Assembly: GCF_029893585.1 (NCBI RefSeq)
Contig: NZ_JARXYX010000019.1
Location: forward strand, 123,097 to 187,096
Direction of reading: 5' to 3'
DNA: 64,000 nucleotides
DNA from: Streptomyces sp. LBL
Lineage (GTDB): Bacteria > Actinomycetota > Actinomycetes > Streptomycetales > Streptomycetaceae
In this document: in pieces, positions 36,877-45,484 of the stretch
Layout of the letters: the number at the start of each line of letters is the position of its first letter
How positions within the stretch are numbered: the first letter of the stretch is position 1
Made by a program: the position numbers and the translations under genes
The notes under the pieces: model-generated
Databases searched by the model: none
What the model saw: only the letters and a program-made list of their open reading frames with translations
What the model was told of the DNA's origin: nothing

Positions 36877-37554
36877 ATGACCATGGATCCCATCCGCCGC
36901 CAGGCGCTTTCCGACCAGGTGATCACCCGACTGCGACGGCAGATCACCTCCGGGGCCTGGCCCGTGGGCTCACGCATCCCGACCGAGTCGGAGCTCGTCG
37001 ATCAGCTCGGCGTGGCCCGGAACACCGTGCGGGAGGCCGTCCGGGCCCTCGCGCACACCGGTCTGCTGGAAATCCGCCACGGCTCCGGGTCCTACGTGAA
37101 GGCGACCAGCGAACTCGCCGGCATGATGCGGACCCGCTTCGAAAGGGCCCGGACGGAGGACGTCACCGACGTCCGCAGCGCCCTGGAGATCCGGGCGGCG
37201 CGGCTGGCCTGTGCCCGCCGCACCCCGGAGGATCTGGAACGGCTCGAACTCGTCCTGGGGCAGCGGCAGCAGGCGTGGTCGACCGGAGACCGGCTCGGCT
37301 TCGCGAACGCGGACGTCGCCTTCCACCTGGCCGTCGTCAGCGCGTCCCACAACACCGTGCTGGCCGAGTTGCACGCGGACCTCGGTGAGCTGATCCGGGA
37401 CTCGCTGCTGGACCACTTCGGCGACACGCTGCGCCCCGAGCAGTTCCAGGACCACGCCCGTCTCGTCGAGGCGATCCGCGAACGCGACAGCGACCGGGCG
37501 GCGTACGAGTCCGGCTCCTACATGGACTGCGCTCCCGCCGAGAAGTACGAGTAA
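36877..37554 (+). CDS. GntR-family (FadR/FCD type) transcriptional regulator
   Basis: A 225-residue repressor. The winged helix-turn-helix is SDQVITRLRRQITSGAWPVGSRIPTESELVDQLGVARNTVREAVRALAHTGLLEIRHGSGSYV; the FCD ligand domain follows, with possible metal residues Asp/His in ANADVAFHLAVVSASHN and the His of FQDHARLVEAI. The final residues (ESGSYMDCAPAEKYE) look altered, perhaps a small 3' change. It probably controls the divergent MFS gene and itself. A strong terminator follows at 37599. Confidence 0.9.
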   Translation: MTMDPIRRQALSDQVITRLRRQITSGAWPVGSRIPTESELVDQLGVARNTVREAVRALAHTGLLEIRHGSGSYVKATSELAGMMRTRFERARTEDVTDVRSALEIRAARLACARRTPEDLERLELVLGQRQQAWSTGDRLGFANADVAFHLAVVSASHNTVLAELHADLGELIRDSLLDHFGDTLRPEQFQDHARLVEAIRERDSDRAAYESGSYMDCAPAEKYE

Positions 37555-37598
37555 CGGTCGGAGCGACGGTCACGCTTCTTCCTGCGGCTACGACGACG

Positions 37599-37629
37599 GG
37601 GGCGCCCGGTGATCAACACCGGGCGCCCC
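37599..37629. terminator. Strong hairpin after the GntR gene
   Basis: GGGGCGCCCGGTG (37599-37611) pairs perfectly with CACCGGGCGCCCC (37617-37629) around a 5-base loop. Confidence 0.75.
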
Positions 37630-37876
37630 GTCCTCGTACGGGAAGCGGTGAGAGCTTCTCGATCACGTGGTCGACGCACTTCGTCAGCGCCTCGACGTTC
37701 TGCGGGGCGAAGCAGTACACGTCGGTCTCCGCGATGTCGACGGGCAGACCGCCGGCGCCGGAGGTGGCGTCCACGAGGACGAGGGAGCCGTCGTCGGCAC
37801 CCGGTACGCGCTTGACGGGAGCGACACCGGTGGACCTCTCGTTGTGGGTGAAGGCGTACACGTCGACGCCCGCCTC
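37613..37876 (-). pseudogene. Relic of phosphoserine aminotransferase (serC-like)
   Basis: The frame reads EAGVDVYAFTHNERSTGVAP, then VDATSGAGGLPVDIAETDVYCFAPQ, the active-site region of actinobacterial SerC. It then jumps to NVEALTKCVDHVIEKL, like the extreme C-terminus, missing the PLP-Lys region (about 130 residues). No N-terminal half is present. It overlaps the terminator, so it is an internal-deletion remnant. Confidence 0.75.
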
Positions 37877-38067
37877 GATCCGATGGCCGCCGCCCGCTAC
37901 GACCGGCGACGAGCCGACGGAGACCGCCACACAGCCGCCCAGATCAACCGCATCGGATGCCTTGACCATCGCTTGACCATTCCATGAGATCCATTTTTGG
38001 CCACCGTGATCGATTCGTGCCCATACAGCATTCATGAGAGGTGAATCACCGCTTGGGCGGGTACGAG

Positions 38068-38106
38068 TAAGGAAAACCTTAGATATGTTAGGCGAGCCTC
38101 ACCTTA
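38068..38106 (+). promoter_or_regulatory. Iron boxes (DmdR/IdeR type) before efeO
   Basis: TTAGGCGAGCCTCACCTTA at 38088-38106 closely matches the 19-bp iron-box consensus of DmdR1/IdeR repressors. A second, shorter dyad TAAGG-aaaa-CCTTA lies at 38068-38081. Under iron-replete conditions the repressor should shut off the efe genes. Confidence 0.8.
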
Positions 38107-38154
38107 TGTGAGGCTCGTCACGCGTTCCTTTTCGGCCATTCCTTTGGAGCCTGC

Positions 38155-39297
38155 ATGCGAGCCGTCAGATTCTCCGCCCTCACCGCCGCCGCCACCGCGG
38201 CGGCGCTCGCCGCGGTCACGGGGTGCACCGAGAAGAGCGGGTCGGCGGACGGCGACCGGGTCATCAAGGTGACGGCGACGGACGACAAGTGCGAGGTGTC
38301 GAAGAAGGAGTTCCCGGCCGGGCACCTCGAACTCGCCATCGAGAACAAGGGCTCGAAGGTCACCGAGGTCTACGTCCTCTTTCCGGACGACCGCATCGTC
38401 ACCGAGCGGGAGAACATCGGCCCCGGCACCAAGCAGAAGATCACCGCCGAGGTGAAGGCGGGCGACTACCGGATCGCCTGCAAGCCCGGCATGAAGGGCG
38501 ACGGCATCCGACAGGACGTCAAGGCCACCGGCGGCAAGGTCACCCAGCGCGACCCCCGCCTGGACAAGGCCGTCGCCGCCTACCGCACCTACGCGCAGGA
38601 ACAGGCCGACGAGACGCTGCCCAAGGCCGAGGCGTTCGCCAAAGCGGTCGAGGACGGCGACATCGAGGCCGCGAAGAAGGCCTACGCGCCCTCCCGCATC
38701 GGCTGGGAGCGCACCGAGCCCATCGCCGAGTCCTTCGGTGACATCGACCCGAAGGTCGACGTCCGCGCCGACGGCCTGGAGGGCGGCCAGAAGTGGACCG
38801 GCTGGCACCGGCTGGAGAAGGCACTCTGGCAGGACAAGAAGATCGGCGCCGAGGAGAAGACCCTCGCCGGCAAGCTGATCACCGACCTGACGGACTGGCA
38901 GAAGCGGGTCGGCACGGCCCAGATCACCCCGACCTCCATGGCCAACGGCGCCAAGGAACTGCTCGACGAGGTCGCCACCGGCAAGGTCACGGGCGAGGAG
39001 GAGCTCTACTCCCACACCGACCTCGTCGACTTCAAGGCCAATGTCGAGGGCGCCCAGAAGTCGTACGCACTGCTGAAGCCGGTCGCCAAGGAGAACGATT
39101 CCGCGCTCGCCACCGAGCTGGACAAGCAGTTCGCCGCGCTGAACACGCTGCTGGACAAGTACCGCGCCGACCCGTCGTCCTACGACTTCGTCTCGTACGA
39201 CAAGGTCGCCGACGGTGCTCGCAAGAAGCTGTCGGACCAGGTCAACGCGCTCGCGGAGCCGCTGTCCAAGCTCGCCGCCGCGGTCGCGACGTCGTAG
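38155..39297 (+). CDS. efeO: Iron-uptake lipoprotein EfeO (cupredoxin plus M75 domains)
   Basis: A 380-residue lipoprotein: signal peptide with lipobox LAAVTGC (Cys23), then a cupredoxin-like domain (about 35-125) and an M75/imelysin-type peptidase-like domain (about 135-378) with the HxxE motif in GWHRLEKALW. In EfeUOB systems EfeO binds iron outside the membrane and hands it to the EfeU permease. First gene of the efeOBU set, with iron boxes upstream. ATG 38155 follows GGAG. Confidence 0.93.
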   Translation: MRAVRFSALTAAATAAALAAVTGCTEKSGSADGDRVIKVTATDDKCEVSKKEFPAGHLELAIENKGSKVTEVYVLFPDDRIVTERENIGPGTKQKITAEVKAGDYRIACKPGMKGDGIRQDVKATGGKVTQRDPRLDKAVAAYRTYAQEQADETLPKAEAFAKAVEDGDIEAAKKAYAPSRIGWERTEPIAESFGDIDPKVDVRADGLEGGQKWTGWHRLEKALWQDKKIGAEEKTLAGKLITDLTDWQKRVGTAQITPTSMANGAKELLDEVATGKVTGEEELYSHTDLVDFKANVEGAQKSYALLKPVAKENDSALATELDKQFAALNTLLDKYRADPSSYDFVSYDKVADGARKKLSDQVNALAEPLSKLAAAVATS

Positions 39298-39341
39298 TGG
39301 AGAACGGGACCAGGGGACCAGGGGACGTAAGGGGCACCACC

Positions 39342-40595
39342 ATGACGGACAACACCCCGGACACCGTCGCGCCTTCCCGGCGCGCGCTGATCGGCTGGGG
39401 CGGTGCCGGGCTCGCGCTCGGTGCCGTCGCGGCCGGCGGCACGGTGGCCATGACCCGCGCCGGTGCGGACGTGGACCCGGCCGGCGCCGAGACGGGCGCC
39501 GCGGTCGCCTTCCACGGCACCCACCAGGCCGGCATCGCCACCCCGGTGCAGGACCGGCTGCACTTCGCCGCGTTCGACGTGACGACGGACGACCGTGCCG
39601 AGCTCACGCGGATGCTGAAGGACTGGACCGAGGCGGCGCGGAAGATGACCGCCGGTCACGCGGTCGGCGAGGGTGGGTACGGCGGACTCGCCGAGGCACC
39701 GCCGGACGACACCGGCGAGGCGCTGGGACTGAAGCCCTCGCGGCTGACCCTCACCATCGGCTTCGGACCGTCGCTGTTCGAGAAGTTCGACCTCGCGGAC
39801 CGGCGGCCCGAGGCCCTCGTCGACCTGCCCCAGTTCGCCGGCGACAACCTCGACAAGAACCGCAGCGGCGGCGATCTGTGCGTCCAGGCCTGCGCGGACG
39901 ACCCGCAGGTCGCCGTGCACGCGATCCGCAACCTGGCCCGGATCGGCATGGGCACGGTCGTCATCCGCTGGTCGCAGCTCGGCTTCGGCAAGACCTCGTC
40001 GACCACGCCGGACGCGCAGACCCCGCGCAACCTGATGGGCTTCAAGGACGGCACCCGCAACATCGCCGGCACGGAGACCGACCGGCTGAAGAAGTTCGTG
40101 TGGGCGGATTCCGCCGACGGCCCCGAGTGGATGAACGGCGGCTCCTACCTCGTCGCCCGCCGCATCCGGATGCACATCGAGACCTGGGACCGCACCTCGC
40201 TGCAGGAGCAGGAGGACGTCTTCGGCCGTGACAAGGGCGAGGGCGCCCCGGTCGGCAAGGCGAAGGAGCGCGACGAGCCGTTCCTGAAGGCGATGAAGCC
40301 CGACGCGCACGTACGGCTCGCGCACCCGGCCGCCAACCACGGGGCGACGATCCTGCGCCGCGGCTACTCCTTCACCGACGGCACGGACGGCCTGGGCCGA
40401 CTGGACGCGGGGCTGTTCTTCCTCGCGTACCAGCGGGACGTCCGCAAGGGCTTCATCCAGATCCAGCGCAACCTGGCCACGGACGCGCTCAACGAGTACA
40501 TCCAGCACGTGGGTTCGGCGGTGTTCGCGATCCCACCCGGCGTCCGGGACAAGGACGACTGGTGGGGCAGCACCCTGTTCTCCAAGGAGGCGTAA
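39342..40595 (+). CDS. efeB: Tat-exported DyP-type haem peroxidase EfeB
   Basis: A 417-residue deferrochelatase/peroxidase. The Tat signal is SRRALIGWGGAGLALG; the DyP motif is GFKDGTRN, with catalytic Asp, and the haem-ligand His region LAHPAANHGATILRRGYSF. It probably oxidises Fe(II) or takes iron from haem outside the membrane for EfeO/EfeU. It lies 44 bases after efeO and three before efeU. ATG 39342 follows AAGGGG. Confidence 0.93.
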   Translation: MTDNTPDTVAPSRRALIGWGGAGLALGAVAAGGTVAMTRAGADVDPAGAETGAAVAFHGTHQAGIATPVQDRLHFAAFDVTTDDRAELTRMLKDWTEAARKMTAGHAVGEGGYGGLAEAPPDDTGEALGLKPSRLTLTIGFGPSLFEKFDLADRRPEALVDLPQFAGDNLDKNRSGGDLCVQACADDPQVAVHAIRNLARIGMGTVVIRWSQLGFGKTSSTTPDAQTPRNLMGFKDGTRNIAGTETDRLKKFVWADSADGPEWMNGGSYLVARRIRMHIETWDRTSLQEQEDVFGRDKGEGAPVGKAKERDEPFLKAMKPDAHVRLAHPAANHGATILRRGYSFTDGTDGLGRLDAGLFFLAYQRDVRKGFIQIQRNLATDALNEYIQHVGSAVFAIPPGVRDKDDWWGSTLFSKEA

Positions 40596-40598
40596 CCC

Positions 40599-41471
40599 GT
40601 GTTCTCCAACTATCTGATCGGTCTGCGTGAGGGGCTGGAAGCCAGCCTCGTCGTCTGCATCCTGATCGCCTACCTGGTCAAGACGGGCCGCAGGGACGCC
40701 CTGAGGCCGATCTGGATCGGCATCGGTGTCGCCGTCGTCCTGGCGCTCGGGTTCGGCTCCGCGCTCGAATTCGGCTCGCAGGAGCTGACGTTCGAGGCGC
40801 AGGAGGCGCTCGGCGGTTCGCTGTCGATCGTCGCGGTGGGCCTGGTGACCTGGATGGTGTTCTGGATGCGGCGCACCGCCCGGCACCTGAAGTCGGAACT
40901 GCACGGCAAACTGGACGCCGCCCTGACGATGGGCACGGGCGCCCTGGTCGCCACCGCGTTCCTCGCGGTGGGCCGCGAGGGCCTGGAGACCGCCCTGTTC
41001 GTGTGGACGTCGGTGCACGCGGCCAGCGACGGCACCCCGCGCCCGCTGGCCGGTGCCGCCCTCGGCATCGCCACGGCGGTGTTCCTCGGCTGGCTGTTCT
41101 ACCGCGGTGCCCTGCGGATCAACCTCGCCAAGTTCTTCACCTGGACCGGCGGCATGCTGGTCGTGGTGGCCGCGGGCGTGCTGGCGTACGGCCTCCACGA
41201 CCTCCAGGAGGCCGACTGGCTGCCGGGCCTGAACAAAAGGGCCTTCGACATCAGCGACACCATCCCGGCGGACAGTTGGTACGGCACTCTCCTCAAGGGC
41301 GTCTTCAACTTCCAGCCCGATCCGACGGTTCTCCAGGTCACGGTGTGGCTGCTGTACCTGATCCCGACGCTCGCCCTCTTCCTGTCCCCGGTAGGGTTCG
41401 CCTCCGGGAAGGGGAAGGTGAAGCAACCTGATGAGCAGGGATCGCGGCCCTCTGAGGCTCCGCAGGCTTGA
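40599..41471 (+). CDS. efeU: Ferrous/ferric iron permease EfeU (FTR1 family)
   Basis: A 290-residue, seven-helix permease. Both REGLE iron motifs are present: GLREGLEASLVV in helix 1 and VGREGLETALFV in helix 4. It moves iron delivered by EfeO into the cytoplasm. GTG 40599 has AAGGAGG upstream. Its last 41 bases overlap the next gene, so translation of the two is linked. Confidence 0.95.
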   Translation: MFSNYLIGLREGLEASLVVCILIAYLVKTGRRDALRPIWIGIGVAVVLALGFGSALEFGSQELTFEAQEALGGSLSIVAVGLVTWMVFWMRRTARHLKSELHGKLDAALTMGTGALVATAFLAVGREGLETALFVWTSVHAASDGTPRPLAGAALGIATAVFLGWLFYRGALRINLAKFFTWTGGMLVVVAAGVLAYGLHDLQEADWLPGLNKRAFDISDTIPADSWYGTLLKGVFNFQPDPTVLQVTVWLLYLIPTLALFLSPVGFASGKGKVKQPDEQGSRPSEAPQA

Positions 41472-42432
41472 CCGGAGCGCACTGATAGCGGCCTCGCTGA
41501 CCGCTTTGTCGTTGACGGCGAGCGGTTGCATGGTGGTCCACGGCGAGCGGGAGGTGCTGCCCGCGACCACCGCGGCGGAGGCCGCCAAGGCACTGGGACA
41601 GTTCACCGCCGCATACAACGCCGCCGACAAGGCGTACGACAGTTCGCTGGACGCCGGCCATGTCACCGGTGCCCTCTCCGCCATCGACGCGGCCCGGCTG
41701 AAGGCCGGCGCCGCGAACAACCCGGACGGCAACCCCGCGCACAGTCCGCTGAAGCTGTCGGACGCGAAGTACACGATCCCGAAGAAGGCGGGCTGGCCGC
41801 GCTGGTTCGTCGTCGACGCGGCCGGCAACAAGGGCGGCAGCGCCCGCTGGCTGTTGGCGTTCACCCGGGGCAGCCTCGACGAGCCGTGGCAGGTGGCCTA
41901 TCTGACGCTGGTCGCGCCCGGGAAGGTGCCGGAGTTCAAGAAGGACACGGACGGCTGGGCCGAGGCGGTCGACACGAAGTCGGCCGGACTGACCGTCAGG
42001 CCCGCGGACGTGAGCAAGGACTACACCACATACCTGAAGGACGGCCAGGGCGCCTTCGCGAACGGCCCGCACACCAGCGTGTGGCGTGCGCAGCGCGCGA
42101 AGGAAGCCAAGAGGCCGGGGCTGGTCAGCCAGTACATCGACGAGCCGCTGACGAGCGGTGACTACGCGCCGCTGGCCCTGCGGACGGCGGACGGCGGGGC
42201 GCTGGTGTTCTTCTCCACGCACCACTACCAGAAGCAGACGGCCTACCCGGGTGCCTCGATCCCCACGCCCACCGACGACGTGCTCGCCCTGACGAAGGGC
42301 GAGATCAAGCAGTCGCTCACCATGGAGTTCGTCTCCAACGAGGTGGCCCTGGAACCGGCGAAGGCGGCGGGCGACCAGCGGGTGACGGTGCTGGGACGGA
42401 TCCAGGGACTGACCTCGGCGCAGGGGTCGTAG
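41431..42432 (+). CDS. Lipoprotein encoded at the end of the efe operon
   Basis: A 333-residue protein with a signal peptide and lipobox LTASGC (Cys33). The rest has no domain I recognise; it looks like an extracytoplasmic soluble protein of the Streptomyces hypothetical-lipoprotein type (WPRWFVVDAAGNKGGSARWLLAFTRGSLDEPWQVAYL; DYAPLALRTADGGALVFFSTHHYQKQTAYPG). It overlaps efeU by 41 bases in another frame, so it is co-transcribed and iron regulated. A role in iron uptake is inferred from position only. Confidence 0.85.
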   Translation: MSRDRGPLRLRRLDRSALIAASLTALSLTASGCMVVHGEREVLPATTAAEAAKALGQFTAAYNAADKAYDSSLDAGHVTGALSAIDAARLKAGAANNPDGNPAHSPLKLSDAKYTIPKKAGWPRWFVVDAAGNKGGSARWLLAFTRGSLDEPWQVAYLTLVAPGKVPEFKKDTDGWAEAVDTKSAGLTVRPADVSKDYTTYLKDGQGAFANGPHTSVWRAQRAKEAKRPGLVSQYIDEPLTSGDYAPLALRTADGGALVFFSTHHYQKQTAYPGASIPTPTDDVLALTKGEIKQSLTMEFVSNEVALEPAKAAGDQRVTVLGRIQGLTSAQGS

Positions 42433-42590
42433 CGGGTCGTGGACGGTCGTAGCGGCTCGTGGTGGTCGTAGCGGACCCGTTGCGGCTCGGCTTTCCGGGG
42501 CGCTCCGTGGCGTTCCATGCCGTCAGCGGCGTTCCGTGCGTTTCAGGGGCGTCCGTGCCGCTCAGAGGCGCCCGTGCCGTTCAGTGGCGC
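42426..42590. repeat. Two adjoining degenerate tandem arrays (about 20-bp units)
   Basis: Three TCGTAGCGG-(N)-TCGTGG units lie at 42426-42478, then three GGCGTCCGTGCCG(T/C)TCAG units at about 42528-42590. They fill the gap between convergent genes. Confidence 0.7.
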
Positions 42591-43318
42591 AGGGGCCAGG
42601 CACCGTTCGTGTGGTGGTAGGGCTCCTCGCCGATATGGCGGGCGCAGGCGTCGGTGAGGACTTCCAGCAGGGTCAGCGGGTCGGGCAGCGGGTGTTCGGG
42701 GCCGCGGACCCAGTACACCCGCTGGTCGCCGGGGAGCCGGGCGGGCGGGACGAGGACGTAGGAGCCGCGGCAGTGCCAGCGCAGGCCCGGGTGCTCGTCC
42801 ATCGTCTCGGGGTGGCAGTCCAGTTCGCAGGGCCACCACTCGTCCTCGTCCTCGGGGGTGCCGCGGGTGAGGGTGAAGAAGAGGAGGCGGCCGTCGTCGC
42901 TCTCGGCGACCGGACCGACGTCGATGCCGGCGCCGAGCAGCCTCTCCAGCGCCTCCAGACCGGCCTCCACCGGCACGTCGAGGACGTCGTGCACCATGCC
43001 GGTCGCGGTGATGAAGTTGGCCTGCGGCTGATGGCGGGCCCAGCGCTCGATCTGCGCGGGGTCGGTGGTCGACTGGGTCTGCCAGGCGAACGACACCGGA
43101 TGCCGGGCCGGGGTGGGACAGCCGACGCGGTCGCAGGAACAACCGTAGCCGGGGGCGGGGTGGGCGGCGGGGGCGAGCGGCAGGCCCGCTCCGGCGGCGG
43201 CGAGCAGCAGAGCTTCACGGCCGCCGTTGTCCGTGGCGGCCTCCTGCGGGCGTCGTCCCCGCAGCCATTGGGAGAGTTTGCCCTGCCGGCCGGTACGGCC
43301 ACCGAACTCCGCGCTCAT
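42581..43318 (-). CDS. Bifunctional DNA primase/polymerase (prim-pol) domain protein
   Basis: A 245-residue protein with a prim-pol fold of the short Streptomyces type (GREALLLAAAGAGLPLAPAAHPAPGYGCSCDRVGCPTPARHPVSFAWQTQSTTDPAQIERWARHQPQANFI; then GIDVGPVAESDDGRLLFFTLTRG). The Cys residues (CSCDRVGC) may bind zinc. These stand-alone chromosomal copies are common in actinobacteria, without known replication role. ATG 43318. It stands alone. Confidence 0.85.
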   Translation of the reverse strand: MSAEFGGRTGRQGKLSQWLRGRRPQEAATDNGGREALLLAAAGAGLPLAPAAHPAPGYGCSCDRVGCPTPARHPVSFAWQTQSTTDPAQIERWARHQPQANFITATGMVHDVLDVPVEAGLEALERLLGAGIDVGPVAESDDGRLLFFTLTRGTPEDEDEWWPCELDCHPETMDEHPGLRWHCRGSYVLVPPARLPGDQRVYWVRGPEHPLPDPLTLLEVLTDACARHIGEEPYHHTNGAWPLRH

Positions 43319-43510
43319 CTATCCCCTCTCACCTCGCTGTCGTGCGGAACAGCATGCCCTATGGTCCCATTCTCTCTCGCTCCGGGGGACCGGGGCGGGC
43401 GACAGGGAGGGGGCAGGCGGAGCAAGAGGGGCGCACACCGGCGCCGAGTGCGGCGCGTCCAGCGCCCGTGACCGCTCACTCAACTGTGGCGCTCCGTCGA
43501 GCAGTTGATC

Positions 43511-44131
43511 TCAGCGGGGTGCGATGCCGTGGAGGGCGTAGTCGACGAGGGTGTCGGTGTACTCGTAGGAGATCGGGCCCGTGTACTGGAGCCAGCGCTG
43601 GGCGAGGGGCGAGACCCAGAGTTCCAGGGCGATGCGGGGGTCGATGTCCCGGCGGACCTGGCCGACCTCCTGCGCGGCGCGCACCCGGTCGACGTACAGC
43701 TGGAGCGACGGTTCGAGGAGCTTGGCCATGAATATCCGGCCGACCTCCTCGTTGACCACGCCCTCGGCGGCCAGGGCACGGGACGGCGCTTCGAACCGGG
43801 GGTCCTTGAGCTGGTCGACGGTGAGCCGCAGCACGGCCTTGAGGTCGGCGGCGAGGTCGCCGGTGTCCGGGATGACGTACACGTCCTGCGGGCCCGCCTC
43901 CCGTGACGCCTGTTCACTCAGGTCGATGAAGGCCTCCAGCAGGACGTCCGCCTTCGACGACCACCATCGGTAGATCGTCTGCTTGCCGACGCCGGCGCGG
44001 GCGGCGATGCCTTCGATGGTGGTCTTGGGGTAGCCGGCCTCGGCGACCAGGGCGAGAGCGGCGTCGTAGATGGCACGGCGGGACTTCTCGCTGCGGCGGG
44101 CGGTGTCGGGGGCGGACTTCTTGACGGCCAT
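43511..44131 (-). CDS. TetR-family transcriptional regulator
   Basis: A 206-residue repressor with the helix-turn-helix TTIEGIAARAGVGKQTIYRWWSSKADVLLEAF, followed by a TetR_C-type ligand domain. It is divergent from a DUF6243 gene. The shared promoter region holds two dyads (44154-44166 and 44191-44207), the first between the -35 and -10 of the DUF6243 promoter, so the regulator probably represses that gene and itself. ATG 44131. Confidence 0.92.
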   Translation of the reverse strand: MAVKKSAPDTARRSEKSRRAIYDAALALVAEAGYPKTTIEGIAARAGVGKQTIYRWWSSKADVLLEAFIDLSEQASREAGPQDVYVIPDTGDLAADLKAVLRLTVDQLKDPRFEAPSRALAAEGVVNEEVGRIFMAKLLEPSLQLYVDRVRAAQEVGQVRRDIDPRIALELWVSPLAQRWLQYTGPISYEYTDTLVDYALHGIAPR

Positions 44132-44147
44132 GGCCCGAATTTATCAG

Positions 44148-44207
44148 TTGACAAGACGCGGCGTCTCGCCGGACAGTGATGACGCAGGAGCGAGACGACA
44201 CGTCTCG
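44148..44207 (+). promoter_or_regulatory. Promoter with two TetR-type operators
   Basis: TTGACA at 44148-44153 is a consensus -35. AGACGC-g-GCGTCT (44154-44166) lies right after it, and CGAGACG-aca-CGTCTCG (44191-44207) lies downstream. Both dyads share the AGACG half-site. Confidence 0.65.
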
Positions 44208-44251
44208 TCATATCGGCAGTCCATCGAGCAGTCCATCGAGAGGAGACCTTC

Positions 44252-44449
44252 ATGTCCCGGGGCGGATCAGGAAACATGCTCGGCGTCGGCGGCACCCGCA
44301 GGAATCTCGGCCGAAAGGCCCTGCGGGGCGGCGAACGCGGCGGCCGGTTCGGCGGGCCGGCCCTCCAGGACCAGAAACGGGAGCTGCTGCGCAGGCTCCA
44401 GGAAGAACGCGCGAGCAAGGAGGCGGCTACGGGCGACGAGTCGTCGTGA
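44252..44449 (+). CDS. DUF6243 small protein
   Basis: A 65-residue basic protein, MSRGGSGNMLGVGGTRRNLG, ending in a charged helix (QDQKRELLRRLQEERASKEA). This is the DUF6243 pattern found across Streptomyces, function unknown. ATG 44252 follows AGAGGAGA. It is probably the main target of the divergent TetR gene. The leader has a 14-bp direct repeat (cagtccatcgagca type) at 44217-44240. Confidence 0.8.
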   Translation: MSRGGSGNMLGVGGTRRNLGRKALRGGERGGRFGGPALQDQKRELLRRLQEERASKEAATGDESS

Positions 44450-44461
44450 CCAGAAGGGGTC

Positions 44462-45451
44462 CTAACGGTCCGCCGGGGGCCAGGCATCGCCCCAGTGGGC
44501 GTCGCGGGCCGCCTTGTAGAGGTGACCGTGGCGTTTGGCGACCGTGCGGCGGCTGAGCTGTTCCTCGGCCTCGCACAGGTCGAGCAGGACCTGGCCCTTG
44601 CGGATCTGCGGGCGCCGGACCACCCGGGTGGGGGCCGGCGCCACGGGGAAGCGGGCGGCGGCGACGTAGCTGAACTTCTCGTCCTCGTAGGCGAGGGAGC
44701 CGCCCTTGACCTGGCGGTGCAGGGAGGAGCGGCTGACCCTCGCCGAGAAGTGGCACCAGTCCTCGCCGGGGACGATGGGGCAGGCGGCGCTGTGCGGGCA
44801 GGGCGCCGCGATGTGGAAGCCGGCCGCGATCAGGCGGTCGCGGGCCTCGATGACGCGGGCGTAGCCGTCGGGGGTGCCGGGTTCGACGATCACCACGGCC
44901 TGGGCGGCGGCAGCGGCCGTGTCGACGAGGGCGGCGCGGTCGGGGGCGGTGAGCTCGTTGAGGACGTAGGAGACGGTGACGAGGTCGGTGGGGTCGAGGG
45001 TGAGTGCCGTGCCGATCCTCTCGCGCTGCCAACGGGCGTTGCGCAGGGCCGGGTTGGCGGTGGCCACCTCGCGGCCGAGGGTGAGGGCGGGTTCGGCCCA
45101 GTCGAGGACGGTGACGGGGCGTTCGCCGTCCCAGGTCGCGGTGACGGCCCAGGTCGCGGCGCCGGTGCCGCCGCCGACATCGGTGTGGCCGGCCGGGGTC
45201 CAGTCGGGGACGGCGTCCGCGAACGCCTCCAGCGCGGCGTGCACCGCCTCGAAAGTGGCGGGCATGCGGTAGGCCGCGTAGGCGGCGACGTCCGCGCGGT
45301 CGCGGAGGATGGGGCTGTGGGTGGGGGTGGTACCCCGGTAGGTGGCGATCAGCCGGTCGACGGCCTGGGCGGCCTGCTTGGGCGGAAGCCCGTCGAGCAG
45401 GGCGGCGACGGCGGTACGGAGAGTTTCGGCCGGGGCTACGGGGGCGTTCAC
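44462..45451 (-). CDS. Rsm22-like small ribosomal subunit methyltransferase-family protein
   Basis: A 329-residue AdoMet-dependent methyltransferase-fold protein. The cofactor motif is TDVGGGTGAATWAV; LDWAEPALTLGREV follows. The Cys cluster C-P-H-S-A-A-C-P-(I)...DWCHF near residues 225-245 is typical of the Rsm22 family and may bind a metal or cluster. The mitochondrial relative acts in ribosome assembly; the bacterial role is not established. GTG 45451. A G-rich repeat array lies just upstream. Confidence 0.85.
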   Translation of the reverse strand: MNAPVAPAETLRTAVAALLDGLPPKQAAQAVDRLIATYRGTTPTHSPILRDRADVAAYAAYRMPATFEAVHAALEAFADAVPDWTPAGHTDVGGGTGAATWAVTATWDGERPVTVLDWAEPALTLGREVATANPALRNARWQRERIGTALTLDPTDLVTVSYVLNELTAPDRAALVDTAAAAAQAVVIVEPGTPDGYARVIEARDRLIAAGFHIAAPCPHSAACPIVPGEDWCHFSARVSRSSLHRQVKGGSLAYEDEKFSYVAAARFPVAPAPTRVVRRPQIRKGQVLLDLCEAEEQLSRRTVAKRHGHLYKAARDAHWGDAWPPADR

Positions 45452-45484
45452 CCGGTGATTCTATGGGGCGGTGCCGTGGTGTTG

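Noticed and set aside
39180..41864. 894-codon minus-strand frame across efeO-efeB-efeU
   Set aside because: Antisense to four convincing genes in a known operon.
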